Shown one piece after another: positions 33,238-41,909 of a DNA stretch of 50,290 nt. The position numbers and the translations under genes were made by a program. This stretch comes from an uncultured bacterium (GTDB lineage Bacteria > Planctomycetota > UBA1135 > GCA-002686595). Below the pieces are notes generated by a model, which did not search any database, was not told the DNA's origin, and saw only the letters and a list, made by a program, of their open reading frames with translations. The stretch lies in assembly GCA_937910685.1 (NCBI GenBank), contig CALEMP010000003.1, positions 1 through 50,290 of the forward strand, in the 5' to 3' direction. Position 1 is the stretch's first letter. Each line of letters begins with the position of its first letter.

Positions 33238-35151
33238 TCAACGATCCACAAAAACACCGCGGCCGCTGACCCCGGTCTCCGTTCCCGTGTCCGCCATGGA
33301 CTCAGAAGTGTGCAGGGTTTCGTTGCCCACCCAGTCAGGAGCCGAAGTCGGATAGGAATCCTGGGCTCCTCCCGCGTCGAGAAAAATCCCAAGGCACACG
33401 CTGCCTCGCCCAAGGTCCTGGGGATGCCCTGCCTGACCAAAGGCCGGATCTCCAGCGCTCACATAGGTGTCCTTGCCCGCGCCATCCATAAAACATGCGA
33501 GGGATGTGATCGTCGCGCCGCCCAAGCAAATTCCACCACCACGATAGGTGTCGTCCCCTTCGCGATCTGCAAAGAACGACATGCTCAGGTCCCAGTTTCC
33601 CGCAATCCCCGCGGTGCTGGTAGCAATCCAAGAGTCATCGCCCCCATCGTCGAGCACGATGCCCACGCCGAAGTGCGCGCCCGTAGCAATTCCGTAGCGA
33701 CTTGCCTCGGTGGAATCATTTCCACCGAGATCCCGCACGATGCCGACTCCAAAGAAGTATCCCATGCCACAACCAAACTCCCCCACCTGGTTGATGTCAT
33801 CTCCTGCGCAATCCACTAGCAGGCCCCAGCCGCCTGCCAACTGGGGGAGCGACAAGTCCAACATGCGGAAGCCAAGGCCAGCGCCCATGGAGGCCGCGTT
33901 GAACTCGCCCTTGGTGCCATAGTGCGAGGGGTAAACCCCGCGGGCCACGCGCTTGTCGTTGCCCGCCCCGTCCACCAAGAGCCCAACGCTAAGGGGACCG
34001 CCAAACCCAAGGGAATAGAGCGGCGAGGTCATTTGGTCCGAACCCAACCGATCCAGACAAAGGCCCACACCAAAAACTGCCGACCCCAGCGCATAGGAGT
34101 CCGCCGTATAAACATCGTCCCCGTCATAGTCCACCAACACGCCGACCCCAAGGGCCCCTGCGCCGCAGGCAAGACGCCTGCCCTCGTAAGTGTCGTCTCC
34201 TGAGTGATCCACAAGCACGCTCACACCCACCATCCCCGCGCCCAGGCCAGCACCTTCGGTGGCTTGATAGTGGTCAGTTCCGGAACGATCCACGATCAGA
34301 TTCACCGGCACCTTGGCGCTGCTTCGAGTGGCGCGGCCAGAGTAAAAGTCATCACCACCAAGGTCTAAGATATAGGCCACGTCCGCGTCATAGCGATTGG
34401 GTCCGCGGTCACCGATCAAGACCCAGCCATGTGGAGTCTCCACTGCCATACGCAGGTCCCCGGTCACACCCTCTGGCCGGGGACCGCGGAAGATTCCAGG
34501 GGAGACATTTTCCAGGGTGCTCGCGCTTTGCGGCATGCTCCAGAAAAGCAACTCACAAGCGATGGTTAGCAAGGATGCTCGATCTAGCCGCGCTGCCTTA
34601 GCGGACAGCTCACGATGGGATTCCTCCTCATGCACGTAAACAGTCTGGCTCAAACTCTCGAGCAAAGCATTCATGCTGGCTTCAAGTTCTGCACGATCCC
34701 CCACATTCTTGAAAGCTGCTTCACATCGCTGAGCCAAATCTCTGAGGTGCGGCACAAGCGCCGGATCCTGAGAAGGTTGCTGGTCGGGAATCGGAGTGGG
34801 CAGCCCAAGGATGCTCGCCGCTTCAGCGAGCACCAGATCCCAACTGCCACGGACGCCATGTTGAGCCATGCGGTCGGTTCGCTGCAGCGCATCAACGGGC
34901 GCGTCAAAAGGTTGCGCGAATAACTTGCCCGTTGCGGTCGGCAAAACGCGCGGTCGAGCCCGTTCCATGTGCTTCGCCCAAGCCTGGACTAGGTTCTTTT
35001 CAGTGGTGTGAAGTTCATTTGCAGAAACCAGGGCGCGGGCCTGACCAAAGATTTCCCAATCGCTCTGAGCCGTCTGGGTTGGAGCCGCCAAGCCGGGGGC
35101 GACCAGGACAACGAGCGCGCAAGGGACAACAGGAAACAAGTGGGGAACCAT
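33238..35151 (-). CDS. Exported protein with ~33-residue Gly/Asp-rich repeats (beta-solenoid-like)
   Basis: A 637-residue protein from ATG 35151 (signal peptide VPHLFPVVPCALVVLVAPGLA). The frame continues upstream to 35493, but that part overlaps the divergent sulfatase gene and is discarded. Residues about 25-225 are helical and look like a globular head. Residues about 225-600 consist of roughly nine to ten repeats of about 33 residues built on h-h-h-D-x-x-G-D-D-x-Y-x(8-10)-G-x-G-x-x-x-G-V-G-h-L, for example LVDHSGDDTYEGRR and LVDYDGDDVYTADS. The spacing of Asp pairs and Gly suggests a right-handed solenoid, perhaps binding Ca. I know no named family and infer no enzyme. The divergent partner starts 46 bases away. 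Confidence 0.75.
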   Translation of the reverse strand: MVPHLFPVVPCALVVLVAPGLAAPTQTAQSDWEIFGQARALVSANELHTTEKNLVQAWAKHMERARPRVLPTATGKLFAQPFDAPVDALQRTDRMAQHGVRGSWDLVLAEAASILGLPTPIPDQQPSQDPALVPHLRDLAQRCEAAFKNVGDRAELEASMNALLESLSQTVYVHEEESHRELSAKAARLDRASLLTIACELLFWSMPQSASTLENVSPGIFRGPRPEGVTGDLRMAVETPHGWVLIGDRGPNRYDADVAYILDLGGDDFYSGRATRSSAKVPVNLIVDRSGTDHYQATEGAGLGAGMVGVSVLVDHSGDDTYEGRRLACGAGALGVGVLVDYDGDDVYTADSYALGSAVFGVGLCLDRLGSDQMTSPLYSLGFGGPLSVGLLVDGAGNDKRVARGVYPSHYGTKGEFNAASMGAGLGFRMLDLSLPQLAGGWGLLVDCAGDDINQVGEFGCGMGYFFGVGIVRDLGGNDSTEASRYGIATGAHFGVGIVLDDGGDDSWIATSTAGIAGNWDLSMSFFADREGDDTYRGGGICLGGATITSLACFMDGAGKDTYVSAGDPAFGQAGHPQDLGRGSVCLGIFLDAGGAQDSYPTSAPDWVGNETLHTSESMADTGTETGVSGRGVFVDR

Positions 35152-35196
35152 GGGCTTAGGATAGCTCCTCGCCACCAATGGAGTAGGCTGAAGACC

Positions 35197-36645
35197 ATGA
35201 CAAGAGCTAGGACAGACAAACACAGAGACCGTACCCGTGGAAAACACCCCATGGCTTGGGGCATCCTTGGGTTGGTGTGTTGTGTTGTGTCCTCCTGCGG
35301 GGAGCCCGAGAGGCCCCCCGGCAATGCGGCCAAGGGAAAGGGCGCGAGTTCCGACCGGCCCAACATTCTGCTGATCGTGGTGGACACCCTGCGGCGGGAT
35401 CACCTTTCCTGCTATGGGCATCCGGTCAATACCAGTCCGGCCATCGATGCCTTGGCCGCGAAGAGTGTGGTCTACAACCGCGCCTATGCCCAAGCGCCCT
35501 GGACTACCCCTTCCCTCGCCGCCCTGCTCAGTTCGCGCTATCCCACCGCGCTCGGAATCAAAGGCGACCGCTCCGCCCTCTCCCCGGACCTGGTCCTACT
35601 ACCCGAAGTCCTGCAAGAAGCTGGCTACGAAACCGCCGCGGTCGTCAGCCACTCGTTTTGTTCATCGCGCTGGGGTTTCGACCAGGGGTTCAACGCCTTT
35701 GACGAGACCAATGTACTTGGACATGCGGCAGTCACCAGCGAAGGTGTCAGCGATCAAGGCCTTGCCTTTCTTCAAACCCAAGAAGACGCGCAAGAGCCAT
35801 GGTTCCTGTGGCTGCACTACTTCGACCCCCACTGCGCCTACATCGAACAAGAAGGATCTCCCACCCCAGCAAACGACTATGCGGGACTGGTGAAAAGCGG
35901 GCAACTGTATCGGGAGCTTTGGCAGGCACGGCGCGACTTGACCGAGGACGACTACAGCGAGCTGCGGCGGTTGTACGATTCTGAAATCCGCTACACGGAC
36001 GAGCATATTGGTCGAGTCCTGGACCACCTCGAACGCACGGGTGCCATGGACAACACGATCATCGTGTTCACCGCTGATCACGGGGAAGAGTTCGGCGATC
36101 ACGGCAGTATTGGCCACGCGCGCACTTTGCATGAGGAACTGATTGTCGTACCGCTGATCGCCCACATCCCCGGGATAGCACCCACCACCGTTGAACAACC
36201 GGTGGCCTTGATCGATGTGTACCCAACGCTCTTGAGCACACTCGGTCTGCCCCCTCAGCAAGGGATGGAAGGGCGGGACATTCGCCCCGGATCCGCCCAG
36301 ATAGACCAACCGCGTGTGATCTTCAGCGAGACCAATCGAGGTGGAAAGCTGAGGGCGGCAATCTCGGGCAACCTGAAAATCGTGACCCGTGGACGCTTTG
36401 GGCAGCTCACCGCTTTCGATTTAGAAAACGACCCAACCGAAGCCAAGCCACTCGACAACCGTCAACATGCGGGGGTCTTGGCTCTGGCCCCGCTGCTTGC
36501 CCAATGGGGAGAACGGATGCGAGCGGAAGCCATACCGGAGCACACGGTGGACCTGACTGGCGACGATCGGTCCCAATTGGAACAGCTCGGGTATGGGGGC
36601 GACGATGAGGAGACACCTCGCCGCGGCCGAAAGCGCAAGGACTAG
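35197..36645 (+). CDS. Sulfatase-fold lipoprotein lacking the formylglycine motif
   Basis: A 482-residue member of the sulfatase/alkaline-phosphatase superfamily. From ATG 35197 a basic stretch leads to a lipoprotein signal (GILGLVCCVVSSC, anchor Cys34), so it is membrane-tethered outside the cytoplasm. Metal motifs are VVDTLRRDHLSCYG and FTADHGEEFGDHG. At the nucleophile site, where type I sulfatases have C/S-x-P-S-R, it reads T103-T-P-S-L, so no formylglycine can form. Thr nucleophiles are usual in phosphotransferases and phosphodiesterases of the superfamily, so the substrate may be a phosphate ester. The C-terminus is very basic (RRGRKRKD). It is divergent from the repeat protein. ATG 35251 is a shorter alternative start. 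Confidence 0.85.
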   Translation: MTRARTDKHRDRTRGKHPMAWGILGLVCCVVSSCGEPERPPGNAAKGKGASSDRPNILLIVVDTLRRDHLSCYGHPVNTSPAIDALAAKSVVYNRAYAQAPWTTPSLAALLSSRYPTALGIKGDRSALSPDLVLLPEVLQEAGYETAAVVSHSFCSSRWGFDQGFNAFDETNVLGHAAVTSEGVSDQGLAFLQTQEDAQEPWFLWLHYFDPHCAYIEQEGSPTPANDYAGLVKSGQLYRELWQARRDLTEDDYSELRRLYDSEIRYTDEHIGRVLDHLERTGAMDNTIIVFTADHGEEFGDHGSIGHARTLHEELIVVPLIAHIPGIAPTTVEQPVALIDVYPTLLSTLGLPPQQGMEGRDIRPGSAQIDQPRVIFSETNRGGKLRAAISGNLKIVTRGRFGQLTAFDLENDPTEAKPLDNRQHAGVLALAPLLAQWGERMRAEAIPEHTVDLTGDDRSQLEQLGYGGDDEETPRRGRKRKD

Positions 36646-36676
36646 GAACCTTCAGGCCCAATCGGATCCAAAACAA

Positions 36677-36717
36677 AACGGCCGGCCACCCAAAGAGGTG
36701 ACCGGCCGTTGATTTTT
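36677..36717. terminator. Bidirectional terminator between convergent genes
   Basis: AACGGCCGGCCACC (36677-36690) pairs with GGTGACCGGCCGTT (36697-36710), 14 positions with one mismatch and a 6-base loop, followed by GATTTTT. AAAACAAAA on the other side gives a T-rich tract for the minus strand. It separates the sulfatase-fold gene from the oxidoreductase operon. Confidence 0.88.
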
Positions 36718-36736
36718 AAACTTCGTGGAAGCGCGC

Positions 36737-37741
36737 TCAGCCCACGGTCCAGCAATCGCCGGAGTAGACCAAGTCTTCGATTTTGCCCTCACCCTTGGCG
36801 GACACTGCTTCCTCAACCTGCTCGCGGACGGACTCATCGTAAATCTGAGCGTCCACCGCCCGGAAGATCCCCAGGGGCTTGGGAGTGTCAGGATCCGTGT
36901 CCAACTGGGAAATGGCAAACGCCTGGGAAACCGTCGCCGTGGAAGGATCCCAAACTTCAGCATCATCCACGCCGCAGGTGTCTAGTCCGCTGGCAGTGAA
37001 GCGCAAGCCCTTGTCCTTGTCAGCACCGTAGACGATTTTTTCGCCCGGGACCAAATCCACAGTCATGTCCGCTCGCACGGACCGGTCAACGACCTTGTTG
37101 TAGAAGTCTTTATTGAAGATCACGCAGTTCTGAAGAATCTCGATGAAGGAGGTTCCCTGGTGCGCATCCGCGGCAGCGAAAATCCGAGTCAGGTGCTTTG
37201 CATCCGTATCGACGCTACGGGCCACGAAGGTCGCATTGCACCCGAGTGCAAAGGCGATGGGGTTGAAGGGCCTATCCACCGAACCCAGGGGCGTAGATTT
37301 CTTCTTAGTTCCCACCGGGCTGGTGGGCGAATACTGACCTTTGGTCAAGCCATAGATCTCGTTGTTGAACAGCAGGATGTTCACGTTGAGGTTCCGGCGC
37401 AGGATATGGGCGAGGTGGTTGCCGCCAATGGACAGGGCATCACCATCACCGGTCACAATCCAAACGCTAAGGTCCGGGTTAGCGACCTTCACGCCAGTGG
37501 CGACAGCCGGAGCCCGGCCGTGAATGGTGTGGAAGCCATAGGTGTTCATGTAGTAGGGGAAACGGCTGGAACAGCCGATTCCACTTACAAACACGGTGTT
37601 AGCCGGGTCCGCTCCCGAATCCGCCATGTACTTTTGCATGGCGGCAAGGATGGCATAGTCTCCACAGCCGGGGCACCAACGTACCTCTTGGTCTGAGACG
37701 AAATCCTTCTTGGTCAGTGTTGTCGTTGCAGTGTCAGTCAT
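36737..37741 (-). CDS. korB: 2-oxoacid:ferredoxin oxidoreductase, beta subunit
   Basis: Thiamine-diphosphate-binding subunit, 334 residues, which with the alpha subunit oxidatively decarboxylates a 2-oxoacid (probably 2-oxoglutarate) to the CoA ester while reducing ferredoxin. It starts with the typical VRWCPGCGDYAILAAMQ, followed by SGIGCSSRFPYYMNTYGFHTIHGRAPA and the ThDP/Mg motif TGDGDALSIGGNHLAH...NNEIYGLTKGQYSPTSP. Length and motifs match the KorB type that lacks its own ferredoxin domain. It starts 3 bases after the alpha gene stop, so the two are co-expressed. Specificity for 2-oxoglutarate over other acids is by overall resemblance. Confidence 0.93.
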   Translation of the reverse strand: MTDTATTTLTKKDFVSDQEVRWCPGCGDYAILAAMQKYMADSGADPANTVFVSGIGCSSRFPYYMNTYGFHTIHGRAPAVATGVKVANPDLSVWIVTGDGDALSIGGNHLAHILRRNLNVNILLFNNEIYGLTKGQYSPTSPVGTKKKSTPLGSVDRPFNPIAFALGCNATFVARSVDTDAKHLTRIFAAADAHQGTSFIEILQNCVIFNKDFYNKVVDRSVRADMTVDLVPGEKIVYGADKDKGLRFTASGLDTCGVDDAEVWDPSTATVSQAFAISQLDTDPDTPKPLGIFRAVDAQIYDESVREQVEEAVSAKGEGKIEDLVYSGDCWTVG

Positions 37742-37744
37742 GGT

Positions 37745-39601
37745 TCAGCCCTCGAGAACGTTTTTGATTTTGGCGACGACCTCGGTGGTGAGGAACGGTT
37801 GGCCGGTGACCTTAGTGAAAGGAATGAAATTGTGCTGCGGCATTTCGCCGCGCAAGATGCGGGTCAGTTGTCCCATGTTCATCTCGGGGACCATGATGGC
37901 CTTGAACTTACTGAAGATCTCATCGAGGCCCTTGGGGAAAGGCCAGATGTGAGTCAGGTGCATGCGGCTGACGGAAACACCATCTTCCCGGGCAGTTTCC
38001 ACCGCCTGAGTCAGAATGCCCACAGTCGAGCCCCATCCGAGAATCAAGAGATCTCCGCTGTCAGGTCCATCAAGCTCAGGAGTCGGGATTGACTCGGCAA
38101 CCGCAGCCACCTTGTTGTGACGATGATTCGTCATGGCCTGGTGGTTATCCGCGTCATAGGAAACGTTTCCTTCGACGTCTTTTTCGAGACCACCGATACG
38201 GAACTCCATCTTCGGCGTACCAGGCTTAACCCAGGCGCGGGCGCCTTTCTCGTTACGCGCAAAGGTCTGATGACCTTCGGGGTCTGTCTTGAACACCACC
38301 GGGAACGGCTTGAAGCTCTCGATATCGGGCAGACACCAGGGCTCGGCACCATTAGCGATGAAGTTGTCGCTCAACAGGATCACCGGAGTCATGTATTGAA
38401 CAGCGATACGGCAAGCATCAATCGTCAACTGAAAAGCATCCGAGGGGCGCGAGCAACTGATCACAGGGACTGGTGCATCACCGTTGCGGCCAAACACGGC
38501 CTGCAACAGGTCAGACTGCTCCACCTTGGTGGGCATGCCCGTGGATGGACCGGCGCGTTGAATGTTGATGATCACCAACGGATACTCGGCAGAGATCGCC
38601 AAGCCCATGGCCTCGGTCTTGAGCGCCATACCCGGACCGGAAGTGCTGGTAATTCCCAAAGAACCTGAGAAGGAAGCGCCGATTGCTGCACAAATCGCGG
38701 CGATCTCGTCCTCCATCTGCATGGTGACCACCCCGAAGTGCTTGTAAGACGCGAGGGACTCCAAGATCGTTGAGGCCGGAGTGATGGGATAGGATCCCAA
38801 CACGGGCGTCAACCCAGCCATTTTCGCACCCGCCACAAGGCCCATGGCGATTGCGTCGTTGCCCATCATGTTGCGATAGGTTCCGGCGGGTAGCTCGTCG
38901 GTCTTGGGGACTTCGTATTGGCCCTGGAACAACTCGCGGATGTCGCCAGCGTTGAAACCAGCCTTGAGCGCGATCACGTTGGCTTCCACCAACTCGGGGC
39001 GCTTCTTGAACTTCTCATGAAGCCAGGTAATGGTCGGCTCCAAGGGGCGGCTGTAAAGCCAATACATCAGGCCCAGGGTGTAGAAGTTCTTGCAGCGAGA
39101 CTTCTCCTTCGTCTTCAGGGGAGAGTCCACGAGGGCATCGAGCACCCGCGCGTTGATGTCCACCGGAATCACGCGGTATCCGTCGAGGGTGCCGTCCTCC
39201 AAGGGGTTCTTGTCCAGCTTGGCTTTCTTCAGATCGTTCGTCTTGAACGCACCCGTGTTCACCACCACCGTACCGCCGGCCTTGAGGTCTCCCAAGTTGA
39301 CCACCAGGGCCGCAGGGTTCATGGCCACCAAAATGTCCGGCGCGTCTCCAGGAGTGTGAATGTCCTTGGAGCTGAACTGCAACTGGAAACCTGACACGCC
39401 AGGTCGCGTGCCTGCTGGCGCACGAATCTCAGCGGGAAAGTCGGGGAGGGTCGCCAAGTCATTCCCGAAGAGCGCGCTGGTCTGGGTGAACTGGTTTCCG
39501 GTGATTTGCATCCCGTCGCCGGAATCTCCGGCGAATCGGATCACGACCCGCTCCAATTGTTGAAGGGGGAGGTCGGCTCCGGGGGTTTCGATCTTGGTCA
39601 T
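37745..39601 (-). CDS. korA: 2-oxoacid:ferredoxin oxidoreductase, fused gamma-alpha subunit
   Basis: A 618-residue subunit with the gamma domain (about 15-195: VIRFAGDSGDGMQITGNQFT, FPAEIRAPAGTRPGVSGFQL) fused ahead of the alpha pyrimidine-binding domain (about 235-600: MMGNDAIAMGLVAGAKMAGL, YPITPAS, EDEIAAICAAIGASFSG, TSGPGMALKTEAMGLA). This fused order is standard for KorA of aerobic and microaerobic bacteria. It heads a two-gene operon with korB and allows a ferredoxin-linked step in the TCA cycle. No ferredoxin gene is adjacent. I see no convincing ribosome site before the ATG at 39601. Confidence 0.93.
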   Translation of the reverse strand: MTKIETPGADLPLQQLERVVIRFAGDSGDGMQITGNQFTQTSALFGNDLATLPDFPAEIRAPAGTRPGVSGFQLQFSSKDIHTPGDAPDILVAMNPAALVVNLGDLKAGGTVVVNTGAFKTNDLKKAKLDKNPLEDGTLDGYRVIPVDINARVLDALVDSPLKTKEKSRCKNFYTLGLMYWLYSRPLEPTITWLHEKFKKRPELVEANVIALKAGFNAGDIRELFQGQYEVPKTDELPAGTYRNMMGNDAIAMGLVAGAKMAGLTPVLGSYPITPASTILESLASYKHFGVVTMQMEDEIAAICAAIGASFSGSLGITSTSGPGMALKTEAMGLAISAEYPLVIINIQRAGPSTGMPTKVEQSDLLQAVFGRNGDAPVPVISCSRPSDAFQLTIDACRIAVQYMTPVILLSDNFIANGAEPWCLPDIESFKPFPVVFKTDPEGHQTFARNEKGARAWVKPGTPKMEFRIGGLEKDVEGNVSYDADNHQAMTNHRHNKVAAVAESIPTPELDGPDSGDLLILGWGSTVGILTQAVETAREDGVSVSRMHLTHIWPFPKGLDEIFSKFKAIMVPEMNMGQLTRILRGEMPQHNFIPFTKVTGQPFLTTEVVAKIKNVLEG

Positions 39602-39864
39602 GATTAGGGGGGTTCTGGCCTGGGGCCAGGTGCTCGATTGAGAGGGCTAGATAGGGATCCAGGGGGAAGGCCTCACAGAGAAATCCTAGCCCAGCACTCG
39701 TGTTTTCGCCCACTAGATTACTCACCAATGGGCCGCTCGGAACGAGGGATTGGCAGAAAGTATGTCAGGGTTTCCAGTTCCAGGCTCGGAGGCCTAATCC
39801 TGGATGCTGAAGCGCTAGGGGTTTTCACCCCATCGACACAACATTGCCCTACGATGAGAGCCAA

Positions 39865-40407
39865 ATGACCCTACCTATGATTTCCCTGGTCCTCGCCATC
39901 ATCGCCCTCGGCCTAGCCCTACTCGCCCTCTTGCGGGGGGCCGGGGCACGCCAAGAGATCGAATCTTCGAACAATGATCTGCGCCGCCGCCTCGCCAATC
40001 ACGAACAGCACGCCCAGCAAGCGCAGGATTATCAGCGCAGGGCCCTCTCCCGCATGGCCAGTGGCAAACCCATGACCTCAGAAATGCTGCTGGAGGAGCG
40101 ACTTTGGGAGGACCTGGACGGAGAGCAGGCCGCCCAGCGGGTCGAGGCGGGCGCCCTGGCCCTAGACGTGCGCACGGAATCAGAGACTCGCTCGGGCATG
40201 ATTCCGGGGGCCCTCCACATTCCTCTCAACGCCCTGGAAAGCCGAATCTCCGAGCTCCCGCGCCATAAGCCCCTTCTGATCTACTGCGCCGCCGGTGTAC
40301 GCTCTGCAGAAGCTTGCGAATTCCTCTCCCGAGAGGGATTTGACGAGATCTCCAACTTGGCCGCAGGATTCCCCTCCTGGCCCCAGCAGGGCACCCCGAC
40401 CCCATGA
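39865..40407 (+). CDS. Membrane-anchored rhodanese-like protein
   Basis: A 180-residue protein with an N-terminal membrane segment (MISLVLAIIALGLALLALL), a charged, probably coiled-coil linker (about 28-65) and a single rhodanese domain (about 70-175). The active-site loop is LLIYCAAGVRSAEA with Cys141; the first strand reads ALALDVRTESETRSGMIPGA. It probably transfers sulfane sulfur or handles oxidised thiols at the membrane. The ATG at 39865 is chosen over the TTG seven codons earlier. Its stop overlaps the CysQ-like start in ATGA (40404-40407), which suggests a shared role in sulfur metabolism. Confidence 0.87.
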   Translation: MTLPMISLVLAIIALGLALLALLRGAGARQEIESSNNDLRRRLANHEQHAQQAQDYQRRALSRMASGKPMTSEMLLEERLWEDLDGEQAAQRVEAGALALDVRTESETRSGMIPGALHIPLNALESRISELPRHKPLLIYCAAGVRSAEACEFLSREGFDEISNLAAGFPSWPQQGTPTP

Positions 40408-41219
40408 CAGCCCACGATACCGACCTAGCCTTCGCCCTCCTCGCCGCCACCCAAGCCGGGGAACGCCTCGACCGCCTGCGCAAAACCGGCCGTTGGGAGG
40501 GCGCGATCATGGGCGATGTGGGCGACCAAGCCGCCGACGGCTACCTGCAGGGTCTGATCCTGGGCCGTTTTCCCGAGGACGGCCTCCTGTCCGAGGAAAC
40601 CATCAGCGATCCCGGCCGGACCTCTTGTTCTCGCGCTTGGATCGTGGACCCCCTCGACGGCACCAAGGAATATTCCGCTGGCCGCCACGATTGGGCCGTG
40701 CACGTGGCCCTTGCCATCGACGGCAAGCCGATCCTAGGGGCCGTTTCTCTTCCGACCCAGGGCCGATTGCTGTGGGGAGTCTGTGCCCCGGGCGCCGAGC
40801 GCAGTGGCCTCGAAGGCCCGGCCGCAGATCAGGGCGTGGTCTTGCGCCGGGGGACAGACCCTTGCTCCCCACGCCTCAAGGTCGCGGTCAGCCGCAGTCA
40901 CACCCCCGAATGGGTCGAGCGTTTTGCCGCCGCCATGGACGCGGACCTGGTTCCCGCGGGCAGCGTCGGCAACAAGGTCTGCATGCTGTTGACCGGAGAG
41001 GCGGACCTCTATGTACACCAGATCGGCCTCAAAGAATGGGACACCTGTGCTCCCGAGTGCATCGCTCGGTCCCTTGGCTGGCACGTATCCAAACTGCGCG
41101 GTGATGCCCACGTCTACAACCAGGAAGACCCGTACAATCACGAGCTAGTGGTGTGTCCGCCGGATCTGGAAGAGCGCGTGTTGGCCGCCATTGCAGCCAG
41201 CGGCGCGTTGGATGGTTGA
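40404..41219 (+). CDS. 3'(2'),5'-bisphosphate nucleotidase / inositol monophosphatase family (CysQ-like)
   Basis: A 271-residue Mg-dependent, Li-sensitive-type phosphatase. The metal motifs are E64-E65 in LLSEET, WIVDPLDGTKEY (residues 79-90, with Asp82 and Asp85) and, near the C-terminus, KEWDTCAPECIA. The TKEY variant is typical of CysQ, which removes the 3'-phosphate from PAP made during sulfate assimilation or sulfation. Inositol monophosphatases usually have GTxNF instead. It is translationally coupled to the rhodanese gene, consistent with sulfur metabolism. The start is the ATG in the ATGA overlap. Confidence 0.87.
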   Translation: MTAHDTDLAFALLAATQAGERLDRLRKTGRWEGAIMGDVGDQAADGYLQGLILGRFPEDGLLSEETISDPGRTSCSRAWIVDPLDGTKEYSAGRHDWAVHVALAIDGKPILGAVSLPTQGRLLWGVCAPGAERSGLEGPAADQGVVLRRGTDPCSPRLKVAVSRSHTPEWVERFAAAMDADLVPAGSVGNKVCMLLTGEADLYVHQIGLKEWDTCAPECIARSLGWHVSKLRGDAHVYNQEDPYNHELVVCPPDLEERVLAAIAASGALDG

Positions 41220-41304
41220 AGGAGACGCAGAACAACAAGGCAGTCACCCGGCGCGACGACTCCCAACTTGGGCAAGCGAGCACGCCGAGCGCTGAGGGGG
41301 GAGC

Positions 41305-41841
41305 CTATCCGTCGGAACCCGAGTCACCACTCCCCGATCCAGAGCCCGGATCAGGACCCACTTCATCTAGGTCGGGAGCAAGCTCCGGGCAGTCCTCGGT
41401 CTTGAAGTCTTCACGAGTCCCTCCGACGGTCACCTTGTGTCCCCCGTTGGCATCAAGGACGGCGGTGCAACGAACCGACGCCCCGAAGATGCCGAGTAAC
41501 CAATACTCTGCCCGACACTCAAACCAATGAACTTGGATCGGTACGGTATCCTCAAATACGCAACGGTGCCCCTCAAGGGGTATCCCTTCACAGATTTGGT
41601 GTGCCGGGACAATGATCACATGCTGGGTACACGTGGACGCTCCCGTGCTGATTGTGACTCCGTCAATATTAAAGCTCGCACCTCGGCAGTTGAAGATCAG
41701 TCCTCCTGTCGACACCTCCACAGGCACTTCTGAGGCCCTAGTGTCCGGGCAGGAAGTCCCACCCTCCTGGGCGAATGCCCATCCAGTGGCCAGTAAACTC
41801 GTGACTGCACAAACGGCAGCCGATACAAAAACTCGCTTCAT
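41305..41841 (-). CDS. Secreted Cys-rich small protein of unknown function
   Basis: A 178-residue exported protein with a clear signal peptide (KRVFVSAAVCAVTSLLATGWAFA) and about eight Cys in the mature chain, consistent with disulfides. It ends in an acidic Gly/Ser tail (DPGSGSGSGDSGSDG) preceded by CPELAPDLDEVG. I recognise no family. It has the best ribosome site in the window, AAGGAG seven bases before the ATG at 41841. It follows the anchored 481-residue gene (start 43355) on the same strand, with 68 bases between them, so the two may form a unit. The tail may be a flexible linker or cell-surface spacer. Confidence 0.7.
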   Translation of the reverse strand: MKRVFVSAAVCAVTSLLATGWAFAQEGGTSCPDTRASEVPVEVSTGGLIFNCRGASFNIDGVTISTGASTCTQHVIIVPAHQICEGIPLEGHRCVFEDTVPIQVHWFECRAEYWLLGIFGASVRCTAVLDANGGHKVTVGGTREDFKTEDCPELAPDLDEVGPDPGSGSGSGDSGSDG

Positions 41842-41909
41842 TTCATTTCTCCTTCTACTTACAAGATCACCCTTGCGGGCGCGAAGAGGACCATTCCCCT
41901 TTGTTCTTC

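Noticed and set aside
35152..35493. N-terminal extension of the repeat protein to 35493
   Set aside because: It overlaps the divergent sulfatase-fold gene; a good signal peptide begins at 35151.
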